Shown: piece after piece, positions 61,648 through 64,000 of the stretch
How the letters are laid out: the number at the start of each line of letters is the position of its first letter
Position numbering within the stretch: position 1 is the first letter of the stretch
Source of the DNA: Pachypanchax playfairii
Taxonomy: Eukaryota > Chordata > Actinopteri > Cyprinodontiformes > Aplocheilidae
Reading direction: 5' to 3'
DNA length: 64,000 bases
Assembly (NCBI GenBank): GCA_006937955.1
Contig: SSNP01000011.1
Location: 1,157,863-1,221,862 of the forward strand
Made by a program: the position numbers and the translations under genes
Notes under the pieces: generated by a model
The model's database searches: none
Told to the model about the DNA's origin: nothing
What the model saw: only the letters and a program-made list of their open reading frames with translations

Positions 61648-63566
61648 AAAAAGATTTTTAGAGATTTTAAAGCAAAAGCTTCAAAACTATATGGTTAAAG
61701 CAAGCTGGCATAATACTTGGATATTGGATTTAGACTGCTGTTAAAAATAATTTAGGTGTCTGACCCAGCCACCTCAAAAACAATTTCCATAAAATGAGTT
61801 GGACCATAATTTGGGCAAGATGGCTTCATGTTGTCAAAATCCCTAACCTGCATAAAACACATGTACTCTAACAGATTAAAGACAGCAGAGCTTGTGATGG
61901 AGGCTGATGGATGAGGGATCTATGATTTGTATCTTGTGGACAAAAAACAGCAAAATCATTTTGAAGATTTTATGGTTTTAAATGAGAGTTGTGGCTGTAA
62001 CAGTGATACTCTGTTACTTTGCATGCAGTCTTGAACAGACAGAGAAGGTTTAATGCACTGAAAGATACTGAATTTTGATGCTAATGTTTGTAACTCTGTG
62101 AAGTGAATGACACAGTCCTGCCTCTTTACTCAGGCAGTACAGTTGCTCTCTTTCATCTTCCCCTTTGCTGTACTGGGCCACTAAGGTAACACATTCCATC
62201 CTAAATCTCAACACACCACAATGCAAGTCTCTCTAGATTGTGCTCTTTAGAAATGATCAATTAATGCCATGCCAGATGGAAGGATAGAAAAAAAAACAAT
62301 AGGCAGCCTTATAGGTAGAAAAAAACACATTTGGGATGGCGATTCCTGCTGTGCCACTTTTGTGCAAAGATAAAGCTAACAAGTAAACGGTAGAATGACT
62401 GTTACTAGTAACTAGGCTGAGCTTTGTTATTAAAATGGTGATGAAAGTAGGAAGGAAGAACAGTTTCTTCAAAAAAGAAAACTAAATAAAAAAACACCTG
62501 TATCAGACAGCTTATATATAGAAATCTGAACTATGTTTAGAAAAGTAAAAAAAAAAAACAAAGAAAAACAGATTTAGGAGTTTTCAAGACATCTGAGTAA
62601 TCACACAGTAATGGAGTCTTTATTAAACATATATGGAGAAATAAGAGGAAAAAAAAATTAGGATTTAGGCTGTTGTGAACCATGGTGATAAATAGCCCTG
62701 AGCTTGAGAGCTGTTATTCACTGTCCCTCTTTGTACTCAGCAGTGCCCTCTATGAAAAGTTATGTACTTGAGATAGATATAATCTTGCAATGCCCAATTT
62801 AAATTCCAGGATATTTGCAGAGTTATGGCAGATGCATATTGAGCTTTTCAAAACCAAAATGAAAAAGAGAGAGTTGAGGTATGGGATGGTCTTCATAATT
62901 TCTCTGCTGCTGCACAATCATATCAGGAATAGACATGGATTTTTTTTTATTTAATGACAATTGAACATATTTAATAATAGATTGTACCACAACACATTTG
63001 CTACTCAGATCCTAGTTCAACCGCACGTGACTCCACTTTCTTCTTTTTTTAGTATAGTGAACTCAACTTTTACCTAATCAGTTAAAAACAAAATGTATTT
63101 TGATACCTGCAGTTAAAATTAACTAGTTTTGTCCATAAGAATGTTGGACAAAACACCAAGAATTTTTTTTATCATTTAGGCTACATTATTATTTTCTAAC
63201 AGAACAGGTTGGTAGAATTTGATTACAACTGATCACTCTAAAATGTTTACTTGTTAATTTGTTAATAAGGCCAATAATAAAAAATTAAAACAAATGGGTC
63301 AGGAAAGTGTATTAAAATGTGTCAGAGTTATTTAAATACAAAATATAGTGTGCAGAAATTTGCACTAAAAACTTCAACTCTTTTGAAATGATCATGCTGT
63401 ACTAACTAAAAAGCCACATGTATAAACTGGATATTTAAGTATTATAAAAATCCTATAATTAACAAGAATTCGTGAGTGGGATCACATCCAAGTCAAGCAC
63501 TAACAGTACCTGAGCTCTTCAAGAATTCAGCCCAGCAGAACTTTTCAGTCACTTCCGTCTGGACAC
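50668..63566 (-). CDS. glt1d1: GLT1D1, C-terminal seven exons (5' end outside window)
   Basis: Joined minus-strand exons: 63566-63510, 57888-57790, 56666-56617, 54435-54392, 52934-52814, 52393-52295, 50820-50668. All have GT-AG sites and consistent phases, and give about 207 codons ending in TAA. The product is glycosyltransferase 1 domain-containing protein 1, a GT-B fold, GT4-like enzyme expected to transfer a sugar from a nucleotide donor; its exact substrate is not settled. The full vertebrate protein is about 346 residues, so the C-terminal (donor-binding) half is present. Key residues are the E-x7-E motif in SEGMSAAILE and the following PVLARNIPGNAAVV loop. It converges on tmem132d, as in human. 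Confidence 0.9.
50821..52294 (-). other. glt1d1 last intron
   Basis: 1.5-kb intron; a short fragment resembling the fold-back arm occurs near 51215. Nothing else recognised. Confidence 0.6.
52295..52393 (-). CDS. glt1d1: glt1d1 exon AMDLRVPVLARNIPGNAAVV
   Basis: 99 nt, phase 0 to phase 0, acceptor CTTTAG, donor CAG|GTATGT. Encodes AMDLRVPVLARNIPGNAAVV and RHEVTGLLYSSPQ, the most recognisable GLT1D1 segment and the closing part of the GT4 domain. Confidence 0.93.
52394..52813 (-). other. glt1d1 short intron
   Basis: 0.42-kb AT-rich intron with consensus donor GTAAAC and acceptor CTTTAG. Nothing else seen. Confidence 0.7.
52814..52934 (-). CDS. glt1d1: glt1d1 exon with E-x7-E catalytic motif
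   Basis: 121 nt, acceptor TCTCTGCAG, donor GAG|GTAAAC. Encodes TSGVFLAPERSQQELHAAMR, then CFAVVNSSVSEGMSAAILE. The two Glu residues of SEGMSAAILE are spaced E-x7-E, the signature of retaining GT-B enzymes of families such as GT4, where they contact the sugar donor. Confidence 0.93.
53187..54367 (+). mobile_element. degenerate Tc1/mariner-like element in glt1d1 intron
   Basis: Ends are imperfect inverted repeats: ACTATATTGCCAAAAGTATT at the left and, read in reverse complement at the right, ACTATATTGTCAAAGTACTG. Length is about 1.18 kb. Internal frames hold broken transposase-like fragments, such as FMVWVSFPGLRLVPVNGT near 53868 and a region near 54045-54120 resembling the WPxQSPDLN part of DDE transposases, interrupted by stops and frameshifts. 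Dead copy. Confidence 0.65.
54392..54435 (-). CDS. glt1d1: glt1d1 exon IDPLLTSEVEAVLK
   Basis: 44 nt, acceptor TTATTCAG, donor AG|GTAAGG. Encodes IDPLLTSEVEAVLK and two bases of the Arg codon completed by the next exon. Confidence 0.88.
54436..56616 (-). other. glt1d1 intron with fold-back-arm fragment
   Basis: 2.2-kb AT-rich intron. At about 55100-55160 it contains a sequence related to the 37750-38211 arms, including TTCACCTTTAATCC and GGCTTCTTCAGTTCTAATCA. No gene recognised. Confidence 0.6.
56617..56666 (-). CDS. glt1d1: glt1d1 exon WHSKNLLNIMVIIGPK
   Basis: 50 nt, acceptor CATCTTTCAG, donor AAG|GTAAGC. Encodes WHSKNLLNIMVIIGPK, the second beta strand of the donor-binding Rossmann domain (VIIGP). 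Leaves in phase 0. Confidence 0.88.
56784..57330. mobile_element. MITE with TAAAGGTCCT terminal inverted repeats
   Basis: The left end TAAAGGTCCTATATCATGCT and right end (reverse complement TAAAGGTCCTGGATCCTG) form short inverted termini around 547 bp without coding capacity. The outermost TA on each side may be the target duplication. It sits in the glt1d1 intron between exons 57790-57888 and 56617-56666 and resembles a common teleost miniature element. Confidence 0.6.
57466..57480 (-). promoter_or_regulatory. CTCF-like motif in glt1d1 intron
   Basis: Minus-strand ACACTAGAGGGCATC matches 13 of 15 core positions. It faces the plus-strand motif at 19983, so the two would be convergent around tmem132d. 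Confidence 0.3.
57790..57888 (-). CDS. glt1d1: glt1d1 exon VRNERSD...VDVFS
   Basis: 99 nt, acceptor CGCTCCAG, phase 1 to phase 1. Encodes DKLRVFLLVCGLRRVKDPLY and LVDVFS. The pattern LLVCGLRxVKDPLYLVD is the opening strand and phosphate-binding region of the C-terminal glycosyltransferase domain. The donor G|GTTTAT is weak, yet the codon it splits (G|AC, Asp) joins correctly to the next exon. Confidence 0.9.
60129..61277. mobile_element. MITE with AAGGTAC termini, interrupted by a hAT MITE
   Basis: The left end AAGGTACAATATACATAAGA and the right end, in reverse complement AAGGTACAGTATGTAAGAAT, are matching terminal inverted repeats. Removing the 613-bp insert at 60467-61079 and one 8-bp duplication leaves about 530 bp. 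That is close to the length of the 56784-57330 element, whose termini are also similar, so the two may be relatives. Confidence 0.6.
60467..61079. mobile_element. non-autonomous hAT-type MITE with intact 8-bp target duplication
   Basis: Flanked by perfect 8-bp direct repeats GTTCAAAC at 60459-60466 and 61080-61087. Termini TAGTGCTGCCACGATTAGTC and, in reverse complement, TAAGGCTACCACAAGCGATT are imperfect inverted repeats. An 8-bp duplication and TA-G-like ends are typical of hAT transposons. The interior has no transposase; a 63-codon ORF there lacks any recognised domain. The intact duplication suggests a relatively young insertion. Confidence 0.8.
61574..61645. repeat. poly(A) tract interrupted by a 10-N gap
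   Basis: A run of about 28 A, then AT, ten Ns (61603-61612), then about 33 A. The gap is a placeholder in a homopolymer that could not be spanned. The poly-Lys ORF across it is meaningless. Confidence 0.95.
63510..63566 (-). CDS. glt1d1: glt1d1 exon (first one visible)
   Basis: 57 nt. Acceptor TTTAAAG, donor CTCAG|GTACTG; phase 1 in and phase 1 out. Encodes VQTEVTEKFCWAEFLKSS plus a split Gly shared with the next exon. Short and less conserved, but the splice phases fit exactly and the W-x-x-F-L pattern fits the family. Confidence 0.75.
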
Positions 63567-64000
63567 CTTTAAATAAACAAAAGCAGACTGACATCTAGAT
63601 AAACTTAATAAAAATCTGTGCTTTGTACACAAAATTTACAAAATGTCTATTGCCAAAATCTGTCCAGCAACAAGTTTGAAATACACCAAAGAAAATGAAG
63701 AACAGTACTTGAAGAAATGCACATTGACCTTTTACTCCAGAATTTTAAACTATTGAGAATTGATGCAGTTTTAGTCACTTTGGACAATTCTCTAAAATAA
63801 TAATAATCTCACTTAATCTGCCAGTACACCATATGTGCTAGGATGATTATCAGCTGCCACCACATGGAAATTCTGCCTTGGTCAAACTGAGATGTATAGG
63901 CATTGCTGTGTTTTCTAAGGTTTTTTAGCTGTGGCGGCCATCTAGAATGGGGTTGGTCCCAAAAGTTAATCAATTATACATGCACATCAAACAAAATTTT
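63567..64000 (-). other. glt1d1 intron, continuing beyond the window
   Basis: AT-rich intronic sequence. The next upstream exon, which must end in phase 1, was not found before the window edge. Confidence 0.6.

Larger units (their letters stand above)
57889..63509 (-). other. glt1d1 large intron
   Basis: 5.6-kb intron holding the nested MITEs at 60129-61277 and an A-tract assembly gap. The flanking exons join in phase, so no exon is required here. Short ORFs show no recognisable domain. Confidence 0.65.

Noticed and set aside
61547..61744. Lys-rich ORF across the second gap
   Set aside because: It is a translated A homopolymer that includes unknown bases.
1..64000. CRISPR arrays, operons, integrative elements or other prokaryotic systems
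   Set aside because: No regularly spaced repeats, no compact co-directional ORFs and no prokaryotic gene families; the sequence is plainly vertebrate nuclear DNA.

Overview
The window looks like chromosomal DNA of a ray-finned fish, probably a percomorph teleost. It has short GT-AG exons in long AT-rich introns, many long CA/GT microsatellites, and several repeat types familiar from teleost genomes: a tRNA-derived SINE-like unit, hAT-type and other MITEs, a Tc1-like relic, and a GGTTAG-rich element flanked by TG repeats. No bacterial, viral or organelle gene is visible. The species cannot be fixed from the sequence alone.

There are two genes. (1) TMEM132D (tmem132d, + strand, CDS 21091-47952) is complete in nine coding exons. 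Every junction has GT/AG sites and matching phases, giving 1135 codons plus stop when one copy of exon 3 is used. The product is a single-pass neural membrane protein: signal peptide, long Ig/cohesin-like ectodomain, one membrane segment at about residues 960-985, and a cytoplasmic tail of about 150 residues carrying a motif that fits the WAVE-complex receptor consensus. (2) GLT1D1 (glt1d1, - strand, CDS 63566-50668) is represented by its last seven coding exons, about 207 codons, all in phase. They encode the C-terminal half of a GT4-type glycosyltransferase with its E-x7-E motif. The 5' exons lie beyond position 64000. The two genes converge tail to tail, with stop codons 2.7 kb apart. The human neighbours GLT1D1 and TMEM132D have the same arrangement, which is the main reason for calling this paralogue D rather than C.

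Layout: 1-20.6 kb is upstream non-coding sequence with microsatellites, SINE-like copies, a few higher-GC blocks and CTCF-like motifs. 20.6-21.17 kb is a CpG-rich promoter and 5' UTR with upstream ORFs, followed by exon 1. 21.2-48 kb is TMEM132D. 48-50.7 kb holds the two 3' UTRs. 50.7-64 kb is GLT1D1, whose introns contain a Tc1-like relic, two MITEs and a hAT MITE nested inside one of them.

The most important structural observation is a 3,241-bp direct duplication (31604-34844 and 34855-38095) separated by exactly ten Ns. It contains TMEM132D exon 3 in both copies, which look identical. The first copy stops exactly where a fold-back repeat creates a branch point. I read this as an unmerged contig overlap (a false duplication), not biology. 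No new defence, mobile or metabolic system was found.
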